A stretch of 64,000 bases of DNA from Gordonia oryzae (GCF_003797185.1 NZ_RKMH01000009.1:124001-188000), one strand, 5' to 3'; shown: positions 16,305 through 25,120, counted from the first letter of the stretch. The notes: generated by a model not told the origin, from the letters alone. Made by a program: numbers and translations.

Positions 16305-17554
16305 TGTCGGTGCACCCGTTGGCCGCCGAGATCCTGCTCACGCGATGGCTGACTGCGCCGGCAGTGATCAACATGCTCGCGCTGGTCATCTTCGCTGCGG
16401 CGTTGTGCTGGCGGATCGACCAACTCCGTCGGCACGGTGGTGGCCTGCAGGCTTTCGCCATGACGGTGGCGGTGACGGCGCTGACCCTGGCCTTTGTCGT
16501 CGATAACGACTCGGTCGCGCATACCCTCGACGACTGTGTGTTCGCCGGGGCCTCGCGGGTTGTCTTGTACGGCCTGCTGGCGCTGGGCGTGGCCGCTTTA
16601 ATCGTCGTGTTCTTCTATCCCGGCCGCTCGGTGACCCGGGAACGGCGTGCCGGCGTCGAGGCCGTCCCGCTCGTCGCGGCACTGATCGGGCTCCAGGTCA
16701 GCCTGTCGTTCATGCCCGAGGAAATGCGGGATGCGTCGTTGAGTCATTGGACGCTGTCCAACTGGGGTTACGCGCTGTTCTATCTGATCGCCTGCGGCTA
16801 TCTGGCCTACGGGTTCTTCGCCTGTGTGCGCAGCGTTGCCAAGTACCTGACGCACGCCGACGGCTATATGCGCACCGCGCTGATCCTGCTGATTGCCGGG
16901 CTCGGGCTGCTGGCGATCGGCTCTGTGGTGCAGATCATCTATGTGGTCGGCAACGCGACCGGCGTGATCGACGCGTCGTGGCTGCTGGAAGCCAGCCGAT
17001 GGCTTGAGGTGCTCGGCGTCGTCGGGTTCCTGTTCGGGATCAGTTACCCCATGGGGCGTTCGAAGTGGCAGGGACTCACCGCGAATCGTCGGCGCCGTCG
17101 GGCCGCGCAGAACCTGTTGCCGTTGTGGGATCTGGTGACCGACGCGGTACCTGAAGTGGTTCTGCCCGATCCTGGACGTATGTCGCCGACGGCCCTGCTA
17201 CATCGCCGGGTGGTCGAGATCCGCGACGCGCTTGCGCAACTGAGCCCGTTCCTTTCCGACGCCTTCGACTATGCAGGCGTCGATGTCCGTGCCGCAATGG
17301 TGCGGATGGCGGTCGAGCGACGCAAAGCCGAGGGGGTTCGATCAGGGGCAGTGCGTGCCCTGTTACCCGCTCTCGATGACTGTCTCGAGGGCGACGCGGC
17401 GCCTCTGCTGGAGCTGTCGGCGGCCGTGGCCGCCCTCCCCGGCATCGAGGACGACGGCGAGCACGAGGGTCTTTCGGTGGATTCAATTGTTGGCGAACAG
17501 GATTCGCCGACCGATCCCCAGGGCGCCGGCCTGCCTCGCGTTGACCGGCCCTGA
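16304..17554 (+). CDS. MAB_1171c-family (DUF6545) putative transporter
   Basis: A 416-residue protein with about seven membrane helices in the first 240 residues (from VINMLALVIFAAALCW to LEVLGVVGFLFGISYP) and a soluble C-terminal domain starting RRRRAAQNLLPLWDLVTDAVPEVVLP. That segment and LLHRRVVEIRDALAQLSPF are characteristic of DUF6545, carried by the MAB_1171c putative transporter family. Family members are commonly found next to an XRE regulator and an ImmA protease in actinobacteria, as here. What it transports, or whether it senses rather than transports, is unknown. It overlaps the ImmA stop and ends 14 bases from the convergent SDR gene. Confidence 0.75.
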   Translation: MSVHPLAAEILLTRWLTAPAVINMLALVIFAAALCWRIDQLRRHGGGLQAFAMTVAVTALTLAFVVDNDSVAHTLDDCVFAGASRVVLYGLLALGVAALIVVFFYPGRSVTRERRAGVEAVPLVAALIGLQVSLSFMPEEMRDASLSHWTLSNWGYALFYLIACGYLAYGFFACVRSVAKYLTHADGYMRTALILLIAGLGLLAIGSVVQIIYVVGNATGVIDASWLLEASRWLEVLGVVGFLFGISYPMGRSKWQGLTANRRRRRAAQNLLPLWDLVTDAVPEVVLPDPGRMSPTALLHRRVVEIRDALAQLSPFLSDAFDYAGVDVRAAMVRMAVERRKAEGVRSGAVRALLPALDDCLEGDAAPLLELSAAVAALPGIEDDGEHEGLSVDSIVGEQDSPTDPQGAGLPRVDRP

Positions 17555-17572
17555 GGGTCGAAGGGTCCTCAG
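17551..17572. terminator. Short shared hairpin between convergent genes
   Basis: CTGAGG (17551-17556) pairs with CCTCAG (17567-17572) across a 10-base loop, with flanking C/G bases. It spans both stop codons and may terminate in both directions. Confidence 0.4.
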
Positions 17573-18336
17573 CGGGGCGCCATGCGCAGTGCGCCGTCCA
17601 TCCGGATCGTCTCGCCGTTGAGGTAGTTGTGGGCGACGATGAATTCGGCGAGCTGGGCGTACTCGTCGGGCTCGCCGAGGCGCTGCGGGAACGGGATGCC
17701 CTCGGCGAGGGTCTTCTGGAACTCCGGGGTGATCCCGGCGAGCATCGGAGTCTTGATGGTGCCCGGCGCGATCGTGCACACGCGCACGCCGACCTGGGCG
17801 AGATCGCGGGCCGCCGAGATTGTCATCGCATGGACGCCGCCCTTGGACGCGGCATAGGCGATCTGACCGATCTGCCCCTCGAACGCGGCCACTGACGCGG
17901 TGTTGATGATGACGCCACGAGCGCCGTCGCCGACTGCCGGTTCCTGCTGCATGCGGTTGGCGGCCAACCGCATCACGTTGAACGTGCCGATGAGGTTGAT
18001 GTCGATGATCTTTCGGAACAGATCGAGATCGTGCGGGCCCTTCTTGCTCAGGATGCGCGACGCCCAGCCGACTCCGGCGCAGTTGACCGCGACGCGCAGC
18101 GGGGCGCCCGATTCGGCGATGATGTCGATGGCCGCCGACACCTCGGCCTCACTGGTGACATCGGTCGCGATGAAGTTCACACCGCCCGGCGCACCGTCTT
18201 CGGTCGCTTTGTCGATGCCCGCTTGCAGGTCGAGGCCGAAGACCTCGGCGCCGGCGGCGGCGAAGCGGGCCGCGGTGGCCGCACCGAGGCCGGAGGCGGC
18301 GCCGGTGACGATGACGGAGGAGCCGGAGACGTCCAT
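17569..18336 (-). CDS. SDR-family 3-hydroxyacyl-CoA dehydrogenase-like enzyme
   Basis: A 255-residue short-chain dehydrogenase. The cofactor motif TGAASGLG (about 12-19), Asp35 in GLDLQ which favours NAD+ over NADP+, NCAGVGWA, the Ser-Tyr-Lys active site (INTASVAAF then YAASKGG) and APGTIKTPML are all present. The insertion after the NAG motif and the overall sequence resemble the type II 3-hydroxyacyl-CoA dehydrogenase (HSD17B10-like) group used in fatty acid or steroid side-chain breakdown. ATG 18336 follows AAAGGAC. An inverted repeat GTTCGG/CCGAAC lies 55 bases upstream. Substrate is uncertain. Confidence 0.82.
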   Translation of the reverse strand: MDVSGSSVIVTGAASGLGAATAARFAAAGAEVFGLDLQAGIDKATEDGAPGGVNFIATDVTSEAEVSAAIDIIAESGAPLRVAVNCAGVGWASRILSKKGPHDLDLFRKIIDINLIGTFNVMRLAANRMQQEPAVGDGARGVIINTASVAAFEGQIGQIAYAASKGGVHAMTISAARDLAQVGVRVCTIAPGTIKTPMLAGITPEFQKTLAEGIPFPQRLGEPDEYAQLAEFIVAHNYLNGETIRMDGALRMAPR

Positions 18337-18390
18337 CTTGCATGTCCTTTCGGGTCCGACCAGAGGCCGAACATCCCTGGCCGATCGTTC

Positions 18391-18409
18391 GTTCGGTGTT
18401 TTCCCGAAC
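18391..18409 (-). promoter_or_regulatory. Inverted repeat upstream of the SDR gene
   Basis: GTTCGG-N7-CCGAAC, a TetR-like operator candidate in the 100-base gap between the GDT1 and SDR genes. Confidence 0.3.
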
Positions 18410-18436
18410 ACCCTAGGGTATGTCGTGGCCGGCTGG

Positions 18437-19207
18437 CTATCGGGACCCATCGGTGTGACTCGGCTGATCGGGTGTGTGATCAAGCACATTCTGATCACGA
18501 TCGTGCCGATCGGACGCCTGGTGGTCGGCCGCCTGGGCCGCCTGGCGTCGCCGATGGACATGACCGATGTAGACCGAGCCGACGCCGACGAGCACGACCA
18601 CCGCGGTCACGGTCCCGATGACCACCGGGGTGCTCGCTGCGGTAAGACCCTCGAACAGCAGCCAGCCGGCGAAGACGAAGAACAGCACTGCGGCACCGAG
18701 GGCGATGACGCGCTCGGGCAGGTGTTTGCCGAGCAGCATGCCCACCACGATGGCCAGGGCATCAGCGGCGACCATGCCGATCGTCGAACCGATCCACACG
18801 CCGAACCAGTCGTTATCGGTGGCCAGGGTGATGGTCGCGAGCATCGTCTTGTCGCCGAGTTCGGCGAGGAAGAACGACGACATCACCGCCAGGAAGACCG
18901 AGGCGCCCACGCGGTCGGCCTTGGTCTTCTCCTCGTCGTCGAGGTCGTCGCCGCGCAGTGTCCACAGGCCGAAGATCAGCATCGCCAGGCCGCCGCAGAT
19001 CGACAGCATGTCCGACGGGATCGACAGACCCAGGAAATGGCCGAAGAACACCGACACCGCGTGGACGGCGGTGGTCGCCACGGTGATGGCGCCGAGAACG
19101 ATCCACCACTTGTAGCGTAGGGCGTAGGTCATCGCCATCAGCTGCGACTTGTCACCGAGTTCGGCGACGAAGATCACGCCAAAGCTCACCAGGAGAGCAG
19201 CAATCAT
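18437..19207 (-). CDS. TMEM165/GDT1-family cation transporter
   Basis: A 256-residue membrane protein with two copies of the family signature E-L-G-D-K-[ST], in VAELGDKSQLMAMT (about 14-27) and LAELGDKTMLATIT (about 113-126), each in a half of about three helices. The family exports or exchanges Mn2+/Ca2+ (MneA, Gdt1). A His-rich, charged tail (from HVHRRRQ) ends the protein. The start ATG 19207 lies 7 bases after TAACCT on the minus strand, suggesting leaderless transcription. No yybP-ykoY manganese riboswitch was recognised upstream. The location matches Rv3848. Confidence 0.82.
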   Translation of the reverse strand: MIAALLVSFGVIFVAELGDKSQLMAMTYALRYKWWIVLGAITVATTAVHAVSVFFGHFLGLSIPSDMLSICGGLAMLIFGLWTLRGDDLDDEEKTKADRVGASVFLAVMSSFFLAELGDKTMLATITLATDNDWFGVWIGSTIGMVAADALAIVVGMLLGKHLPERVIALGAAVLFFVFAGWLLFEGLTAASTPVVIGTVTAVVVLVGVGSVYIGHVHRRRQAAQAADHQASDRHDRDQNVLDHTPDQPSHTDGSR

Positions 19208-19214
19208 GAGGGCC

Positions 19215-19220
19215 AGGTTA
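19215..19220 (-). promoter_or_regulatory. -10 element of the GDT1 gene, leaderless start
   Basis: Minus strand TAACCT, seven bases, then ATG. No Shine-Dalgarno sequence. Confidence 0.35.
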
Positions 19221-19345
19221 GCCAGGCCTCAGTGCCATCCGCAACGTCTCGCATGGCCGTATTTGCCCAGGTAGGGGGCACAAAAACGAGAGTTTGGGTA
19301 CCCTTAACAACCGATCCGGACGGCAGTGCGGGAAGTGTGGGCGGC

Positions 19346-19867
19346 TTACGCGGCGAGAAGCATCGCCAGCACCGCGGTGTCCGGGTCGGCGCCAGGGTCG
19401 ATTCCGACCTGATTGCGCAGGTTCACCACGGTGCCGTCGGCCTCGGCCTCGGCCCATCCGGCACGGTGCTCGAGGCCGAGTTCGGGCAGTCCGGGCAGCA
19501 GCACACACCCCGAGGCCACCTGCGAACACTCCGGCAACGACGGACGGGTCCGTGACGGCGGATGCAGCATCAGCAGGGCAGGCGGATTGGTGAGGAAGCG
19601 CCCGGCCTCCAGGAAGCTGTCGTCGACCACGTTGCCGACGGCGACCATCATCCCGACGGCGTCGTCGGCGGCCTTCTCGGGACGCTCCTCGACGACGCCG
19701 AAGATCGTGGTGGTGGGCAGGAATCCGGGCCGGCAGGCGATGCGGACCGAGGCCACCAAGGTCTGGGTCCATTCGAGGGTCGATTCCGGCCAGCGGCCGG
19801 AGATGAGGATGCCGTTGAGTTCGCCTTCCTGGTGAACCGGCGTGAGTCCGATCGCGGTGGACTGCAT
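19346..19867 (-). CDS. Conserved hypothetical protein (possibly Rv3847-like)
   Basis: A 173-residue soluble protein with no recognised domain. It begins MQSTAIGLTPVHQEGELNGILISGRWPESTLEW and contains repeated short hydrophobic strands (AVGMMVAVGNVV, PALLMLHPP), suggesting a mixed alpha/beta fold. The start has GGAGGGAG six bases ahead. Its position between the GDT1 gene and the sodA side of the block corresponds to Rv3847, a conserved protein of unknown function; I cannot confirm orthology from memory of the sequence. Confidence 0.65.
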   Translation of the reverse strand: MQSTAIGLTPVHQEGELNGILISGRWPESTLEWTQTLVASVRIACRPGFLPTTTIFGVVEERPEKAADDAVGMMVAVGNVVDDSFLEAGRFLTNPPALLMLHPPSRTRPSLPECSQVASGCVLLPGLPELGLEHRAGWAEAEADGTVVNLRNQVGIDPGADPDTAVLAMLLAA

Positions 19868-20068
19868 GGTGACTCCCTCCTGGCGAGGTACTACCTGAAC
19901 CGGCTGGCGAAGAAGCCGGTGAAGAAAATATCCACCCTTCCCAGCGGCGCGACAACTCGAATCACCGCGATGTGACGGTACTTTTACACTTCACGTTCGC
20001 AGCCTGCTGGGGACCGTGTGCGCCGAAGCCGCAGCTGGTTGCCCAGCACGTCCAGGCACACTGGTGGG

Positions 20069-22270
20069 GTGCGAAGAACGACCGAGACACCTTCGGCGGG
20101 GAAGCCGAGTGCACCCCGCGGACCGCTGCGCCCGGTCGAGATATCCTCGATCGCGATCTTCGGCGGGTTGGCCGTGGCCGCCGTCGTCATCGCCGCGGTC
20201 ATCCCACTGGCCAGTGCGGTGCGGGTACTCGCCCCGGTACCGCTGGCTCTGATCGCCGCCCGGACGCGCCCGCGCGCCACCGTCGCGGCGACGGTCGCGA
20301 CCACCGGGGTCGCCTTCGCGATGGCCGGCAGTGGTGCCGCGCTGTCGGTGTTCGGCTCGGCGGTCCTCGGCGGCATCATCGGCGAACTCAAACGACGCGG
20401 CCGTGGCGTGCCGACGATGCTGGCCGCGGGCATCATCGTGGCGCCCGTCGTGGCGGCGGTGACAGTGCTGATCCTGCTGATCCTCACACCCCTGCGTGAG
20501 CTGGTGCTGGCCGCGTTGTCCAACTCTCTCGAGGGCGCGGCCCGGTGGATCGGGAAGATTCCGTCGATCGGGGACGGAATCGCCCACGGAATCAACAGCT
20601 TCCGCGCCAGTATCGTCGACTGGTGGTGGCTGTGGATTCTGGTGTCGGGGGCTCTCGGCACCTTCCTCACCATCGTGGTGGCCTGGTGGATTCTGGGGGC
20701 GGTGATCGAGCGGCTCTCCGACGTGCCCAGCGAGGACACCCTCGACGCCGGCGACGCGGAGGTTCGCGGTGTGATCGGCACCGTCGGTGACGACACAGTC
20801 ATCGCCCCTCTGCCGATGACTCTGCGCAATGTCGAGTTCTCCTACGAATCCGGCGCTCGGCGCATCCTGCGCGGCATTGACATGAGTATCGAGCCAGGTG
20901 AGTTCATCGCCGTCGTCGGCGCCAACGGATCGGGCAAGTCGACGCTGGCCAAGATCCTGGCCGGACGACACCCGTCGGCGGGTACCCTGACCCGTCCAGG
21001 TGTTGCGGGCCTCGGTCGCCTCGGCGGTACCGCCATGGTGTTGCAGCGCCCGGAGACGCAGATGCTCGGCTCCCGGGTCGCTGACGACGTCGTCTGGGGT
21101 CTGCCCGCGGACGCCGTCGTTGACGTAGAGGCGCTGCTCGCCGAGGTGGGACTGGCCGGGCTCGGTGAACGCGAGACCTCGGATCTGTCCGGCGGCCAGC
21201 AGCAGCGCCTGGCCATCGCCGGGGCGTTGGCCCGCAATCCCGCGTTGCTCATCGCCGACGAAGTGACGTCGATGGTCGACCCGCAAGGCCGCGAGGAGAT
21301 CATGGCGCTGCTCACCGCGTTGCCGCGCACCCGCGGCGTTGCCGTCGTGTTGATCACCCACCGTGCCTCGGAAGCCGCCGCCGCCGACCGCGTCGTGCAC
21401 ATCGTCGACGGTCGGGTCGTCGGAGAATCGCCGACGTGGTTTTCCGCCGCCGGACCGGGCGGCGAGGCGCGGCCGGAGACCGTCGGGGAGACCCACGCGA
21501 TCGGCCATCGCGCGCCGCTATTGCGGCTGACCAACGTCGGGCATACCTATCTCGCGGGTTCGCCGTGGGAGGTGCGGGCACTGAGCGCGGTGTCGTTGAC
21601 GATCGATCGTGGTGACGGCCTGCTCATCGTCGGCGGAAATGGTTCGGGGAAAACGACTCTCGCGTGGATCATGGCCGGGCTCATCGAGCCGTCGGAGGGC
21701 ACGTGCGAACTCGCCGACGGCGACTGGGCCAAGGTCGCCGGCAAGGTCGGCGAGGTCGGGCTGGCCTTCCAGCATGCGCGCCTGCAGATCCAGAAGCAGA
21801 ATGTCGGCGAGGAGATCATGGCCGCCGGCGGCGAGAAGGTCGGTACCACCGAGGTGGCGCAAGCCCTGGAATCGGTGGGACTCCCGCGTTCAATCGCCGC
21901 CGCCCGCACCGACTCGCTCTCGGGTGGTCAGATGCGCCGGGTGGTCCTGGCCGGTCTGCTGGCCCGCCGGCCGGAGGTGCTCGTCCTCGACGAGCCGCTG
22001 GCCGGTCTCGACCCCGGTGCCCGCACCGAGGTCATCGGCGTGCTCGCGGGATTGCGGCGGGCGGGTATGACGATCGTGATCATCTCCCACGACTTCGCCT
22101 CCCTCGGGGAGGTCTGTGATCGTCGCGTCCATCTGGTCGGCGGTGTCCTCACCGAAGGCGGTACCGACCACGTCGACGACGGTCGCGCACTCGACATCAA
22201 CCCCCACGAGCCCGAGGTGACCGACGCCGCCCGGCCGACGCTGTTCCGCGGAAAGAGGTCTCACGAATGA
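20069..22270 (+). CDS. ECF transporter: membrane S-like domain fused to two ATPase domains
   Basis: A 733-residue fusion. Residues about 25-215 form six membrane helices resembling an S component/DUF2232 domain. Two ABC ATPases follow: Walker A GANGSGKST at about 284, signature LSGGQQQR and Walker B LLIADEV, then Walker A GGNGSGKTT, signature LSGGQMRR and Walker B VLVLDEPLAGLD. This is the Rv2326c-type architecture, with EcfT encoded next door, and it would import a vitamin or cation of unknown nature. GTG 20069 gives an N-terminus of family-like length; GTG 20018, preceded by GGGGA, is an alternative. The first Walker B reads ADEV rather than DE after four hydrophobics, which is normal. Confidence 0.82.
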   Translation: MRRTTETPSAGKPSAPRGPLRPVEISSIAIFGGLAVAAVVIAAVIPLASAVRVLAPVPLALIAARTRPRATVAATVATTGVAFAMAGSGAALSVFGSAVLGGIIGELKRRGRGVPTMLAAGIIVAPVVAAVTVLILLILTPLRELVLAALSNSLEGAARWIGKIPSIGDGIAHGINSFRASIVDWWWLWILVSGALGTFLTIVVAWWILGAVIERLSDVPSEDTLDAGDAEVRGVIGTVGDDTVIAPLPMTLRNVEFSYESGARRILRGIDMSIEPGEFIAVVGANGSGKSTLAKILAGRHPSAGTLTRPGVAGLGRLGGTAMVLQRPETQMLGSRVADDVVWGLPADAVVDVEALLAEVGLAGLGERETSDLSGGQQQRLAIAGALARNPALLIADEVTSMVDPQGREEIMALLTALPRTRGVAVVLITHRASEAAAADRVVHIVDGRVVGESPTWFSAAGPGGEARPETVGETHAIGHRAPLLRLTNVGHTYLAGSPWEVRALSAVSLTIDRGDGLLIVGGNGSGKTTLAWIMAGLIEPSEGTCELADGDWAKVAGKVGEVGLAFQHARLQIQKQNVGEEIMAAGGEKVGTTEVAQALESVGLPRSIAAARTDSLSGGQMRRVVLAGLLARRPEVLVLDEPLAGLDPGARTEVIGVLAGLRRAGMTIVIISHDFASLGEVCDRRVHLVGGVLTEGGTDHVDDGRALDINPHEPEVTDAARPTLFRGKRSHE

Positions 22271-23016
22271 CCATGCGTACGGTGCCTTTGCGTCAGGTGC
22301 CCGGTGACTCGGTGATCCATCGGCTATGGGCGGGCACGAAGCTCCTCGTGGTTCTCCTGCTCAGCGTGATGACCTGGGTACTGCCGTCGTGGCCGGCGCT
22401 CGGTATGGTCGCCGCGGTGCTGGTGATCACCGCGCTGATCGCCGGCATCCCCTTGGGTGCGATCCCACGACCGCCGTGGTGGTTCTGGGGGCTGCTGCTC
22501 CTCGGGGCGGCCGTCAATGCCGCGGTCAGTGTTGCCGCAGTGGTTGTGTTCGCTCGCGTGACCGCGATGGGGTTTGTGGTGGTGGCGATCTCCATCCTGG
22601 TCATCTGGACGACGCCGCTCGCCGATGTTGCTCCTGCGATCGCGACGTTGATGCGACCGCTGCGATGGTTGCGCCTGCCGGTCGATGAATGGGCCGTCTC
22701 GATCGCGCTCTGCCTTCGTGGCCTGCCCATGCTGATCGAGGAGCTGCGCCTGCTGCGCGCGGCACACCGGCTGCGTCCGACCGCACCCGCCGACTCCGGA
22801 CATCCGGCCGCCGAGATGGGCATCATCGACATGGTGGTGGCGGCGATGAGTTCGGCGCTGCGCCGTACCGAGGAGATGGCCGAGGCGATCACCGCACGCG
22901 GCGGAACCGGCCGCCTCACCGCCTATCCGTCCCGACCGCACCGGCGAGACTGGGTGGTACTCGGCATCGTTGCCGTCGCCTGCGCCGGGGCGATCACGGC
23001 GACGGTGATGCTCTGA
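22267..23016 (+). CDS. ECF transporter transmembrane component EcfT (CbiQ family)
   Basis: A 249-residue membrane protein with four to five helices and the two Ala-Arg-Gly-type coupling motifs that contact the ATPases, in LCLRGLPMLIEE (about 157-168) and EAITARGGTG (about 212-221). Its ATG overlaps the TGA of the preceding gene (ATGA at 22267-22270), so the two are co-translated. Length and order correspond to Rv2325c beside Rv2326c. Together they form a complete ECF importer if the fused N-terminal domain is the substrate-binding part. Confidence 0.85.
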   Translation: MTMRTVPLRQVPGDSVIHRLWAGTKLLVVLLLSVMTWVLPSWPALGMVAAVLVITALIAGIPLGAIPRPPWWFWGLLLLGAAVNAAVSVAAVVVFARVTAMGFVVVAISILVIWTTPLADVAPAIATLMRPLRWLRLPVDEWAVSIALCLRGLPMLIEELRLLRAAHRLRPTAPADSGHPAAEMGIIDMVVAAMSSALRRTEEMAEAITARGGTGRLTAYPSRPHRRDWVVLGIVAVACAGAITATVML

Positions 23017-23345
23017 GCGTCGGGAGTGCCACGGCGAGCCGGAACCGGTCGTCGATGTTCTCGGCGCGACCTCGCCGACAGGTCACCGACGATCTCGTGC
23101 ACGATCGCCAGTCCGAGCCCGGCTCCTGCTGATGCCCCGGCGCCGCTGCCGGGGGTGTTTCGCCCCTTCCCCCGACCTCGAAAGACTCGTACGGGTCCTC
23201 GGTGGCGTCGCGGTCGCGTGGTCGAGGACGTTGAGGGTGAGGGTAACCGTCCCCGACGCAGTCCACACAGATGAGGATCTCCGAGTCCGCCGGGGCGTGT
23301 GTGGCGGTGTTGGTGAGGAGACTGAGCGCCACCCGCCAGGTGCGC
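22994..23345 (-). pseudogene. Remnant of a sensor histidine kinase ATPase domain
   Basis: Minus-strand translation shows pieces of a HATPase domain scattered over three frames: the N box as LLTNTATHAPADSEI near 23330-23290, then GTVTLTLNVLDHATATPP in a second frame, EDPYESFE back in the first, GAGLGLAIVHEIVGDLSARS in a third and RFRLAVALPTL in the first. At least four frameshifts are needed to rebuild it and everything upstream of the N box is missing. It ends inside the last 23 bases of the ecfT gene. Confidence 0.7.
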
Positions 23346-23356
23346 GGCTGGTTGCC

Positions 23357-23810
23357 GGCGACCGTGGTCCGGGTGGCGCTCGGTGTGCTGTGGCTCGGTG
23401 TGCTGTGGCTTGATGAGGGCGTGCTGAAATACCGCGCGGGATTCGGCTCCGTCGACATTGGACTCGTCGGGAGTTCGACATTGAATCCGGCTGTCCCGGC
23501 GTACTTCACGGCGTTCTCCGACCACGTGTTGAGTCGCACCACAGCCCTGTTCGGGTGTGTGATGGCCGTACTCGAGATGGCGCGGGGAGTCGTTCTCGTC
23601 CTCGGTGTGCTCATCCTTCCGATAGCGCTAGACCCGTTCCCAGTGATGACGTACTGGTACGCGGATCAACTCATGGCGCTTACCCGATCAGGGCGCTGTC
23701 ATCGGCTGTGGTCGTTGCCTTCAGGTCGCGACTGCCGCTGACCGCAGTTCTCGACCGGAGTTCCGCGACGTACACCTCGCGCATGTGGCGATCACTGGAC
23801 GAGTGCGGCG
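23357..23810 (+). pseudogene. Remnant of a DoxX-like membrane protein
   Basis: Plus-strand translation gives VVRVALGVLWLGVLWLDEG, YRAGFGSVDIGL, PAYFTAFSDHVL and TYWYADQLMA, which look like a DoxX/thiosulfate:quinone oxidoreductase subunit-like protein. At about 23680 the frame breaks; the continuation (YPIRALSSAVVVAFRSRLPL) is read in another frame to about 23810. A 15-bp tandem duplication at 23381-23410 adds five residues, and the N-terminus runs into the kinase remnant on the other strand. A single-base sequencing error could explain the frameshift but not the missing start. Confidence 0.6.
23381..23410 (+). repeat. 15-bp tandem duplication
   Basis: CGGTGTGCTGTGGCT occurs twice in a row, duplicating VLWLG in the DoxX-like remnant. 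Confidence 0.85.
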
Positions 23811-23841
23811 GTGGTTGTGAGTGGACCGGTGGTGGGGGTCG

Positions 23842-24309
23842 TCAGTTCGGGCACTGAGCGGTGAATTGCCAGACCGTGCTTCTCGAATCTGTGGTGACCC
23901 GTACCGTGACCACCGAGGAAGAACCCCGCGGTACTGCGACTCGGATACTTCCTGAGCCCGGTCCCGCCAGGGGGCGATGGAACGTGTTCGCTGACTCGGA
24001 ACCGCGCCATCCGGTGGTGGCGATCTGCTGGTTCTGATAGATCACATCGAACCTGTCGGGTTCGTCCTCTGCATCGAAGTTCAGCACGAATGACGTGGGG
24101 CCGGTCCGACCAATGCTCTTGGGGAAAGTCTGCGGTTCGGCGGCGTAGCCTCCGGAGCGCGGCGTGTTTTCGACATCGCAGGGCGTGACCGGGCCGCTAT
24201 AGGCCGGGTCCTGGGTTCCGTCGGCCTGGGCCAGACCGGGGGCGGCGACGGTCAAAGCGGCTGCCGACAGGGCCGTGGCGGCCAGGGCGTGGATGGTGCG
24301 AGAGGGCAC
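23842..24309 (-). CDS. Small secreted protein with signal peptide
   Basis: A 155-residue exported protein: signal peptide MPSRTIHALAATALSAAALTV with cleavage near AQA-DG (about 29), then a beta-rich domain with two cysteines (TPCDVEN and the C-terminal AQCPN) that could form a disulfide. The start is GTG 24309 with AGGAG six bases ahead. No family recognised; the length and last-residue Cys resemble small mycolata exported proteins of unknown function. It is flanked by the decayed DoxX gene on one side and a divergent membrane protein gene on the other. Confidence 0.65.
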   Translation of the reverse strand: MPSRTIHALAATALSAAALTVAAPGLAQADGTQDPAYSGPVTPCDVENTPRSGGYAAEPQTFPKSIGRTGPTSFVLNFDAEDEPDRFDVIYQNQQIATTGWRGSESANTFHRPLAGPGSGSIRVAVPRGSSSVVTVRVTTDSRSTVWQFTAQCPN

Positions 24310-24556
24310 GAGTTCTCCTTCGAGGGAACGTCACGGTGAACAGAGCAGTGCGACGATAACCGCCTCGGTGATGAGGCCGATATCGGTTGTTCGGCCCATT
24401 CATCTCTGTTCGACGTCGTCCGTTCGGCCGAAAAGCGCCGTATGGCAACAGAACTGGGGAAGCCCGTCAGTTGCGTGATGTCGCGACGTGGATCACTCCG
24501 GAATTGCCGGACGAAGCATGCGTGATCTCGCATGGCCGATCTGCCATCATGAACAC

Positions 24557-25033
24557 ATGCGGAGCTATCTGGTGTATTTCGCCGGCTATTGCGCCCTGGT
24601 GGCAGTGGTGATGAGCGCTGTCGCGATGGCAGTGGCTGCGGTATTCGGCGGGCCTGCGACCTGGGGTGTGATATTGCTGGCGCCGATGTTAGCGGCGAGT
24701 GCCGCGGGCAGTCGGTTCGTCGCGGACCACGACCGGTTGCCGAGCCGGCAAGAGCGATGGTTCTTGACGAACCGGTCTTTCGTCATTGTGCTCGCCGGAA
24801 CGGTGGTGGCCGGTGGGATGGCACTTGTAGTGACGTTCTTCCGCCGTTCCGGGGTCATGGCCGAGGCATCTGACGGATCGCACTGGATCGTGATGGTGGT
24901 GGGTGGGCTGGTGGTGCTGGCACTGAGCTACGGCGCCATCTACGTCGGCTACGGGTGGTACACCAGCAGGCAGTATGCGGCCGGGCGGAGGCGACGGGCG
25001 CGACAGGCCGCGCGACGTGGCGGTAGACGGTGA
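24557..25033 (+). CDS. Four-TM membrane protein, ABZJ_00895-like
   Basis: A 158-residue protein with four membrane helices (LVYFAGYCALVAVVMSAVAM, GVILLAPMLAASAAGS, FVIVLAGTVVAGGMALVV, WIVMVVGGLVVLALSYGA) and a basic tail. The FV-x4-RLPSRQERWFLTNRSF loop after helix 2 resembles the ABZJ_00895 family, whose function is unknown. ATG 24557 is preferred; the frame stays open upstream but overlaps sequence without coding character. A strong hairpin follows. Confidence 0.6.
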   Translation: MRSYLVYFAGYCALVAVVMSAVAMAVAAVFGGPATWGVILLAPMLAASAAGSRFVADHDRLPSRQERWFLTNRSFVIVLAGTVVAGGMALVVTFFRRSGVMAEASDGSHWIVMVVGGLVVLALSYGAIYVGYGWYTSRQYAAGRRRRARQAARRGGRR

Positions 25034-25066
25034 GACCCTGTCCGGGCCACTGACAGTGGCCGAATC

Positions 25067-25105
25067 GCAAACAGCGGCCGACCCATCGGGTCGGCCGCCG
25101 TTTGC
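25067..25105. terminator. Bidirectional terminator before sodA
   Basis: GCAAAC-A-GCGGCCGACCC (25067-25084) pairs with GGGTCGGCCGC-C-GTTTGC (25088-25105), 17 base pairs with one mismatch and a three-base loop, between two convergent genes. Confidence 0.85.
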
Positions 25106-25120
25106 GGTGAGGACGAAGAC

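Noticed and set aside
19208..19330. A yybP-ykoY manganese riboswitch upstream of the GDT1-type transporter
   Set aside because: The conserved core sequences of that riboswitch were not found, and the gene appears leaderless with its -10 seven bases from the ATG, leaving no room for a leader.
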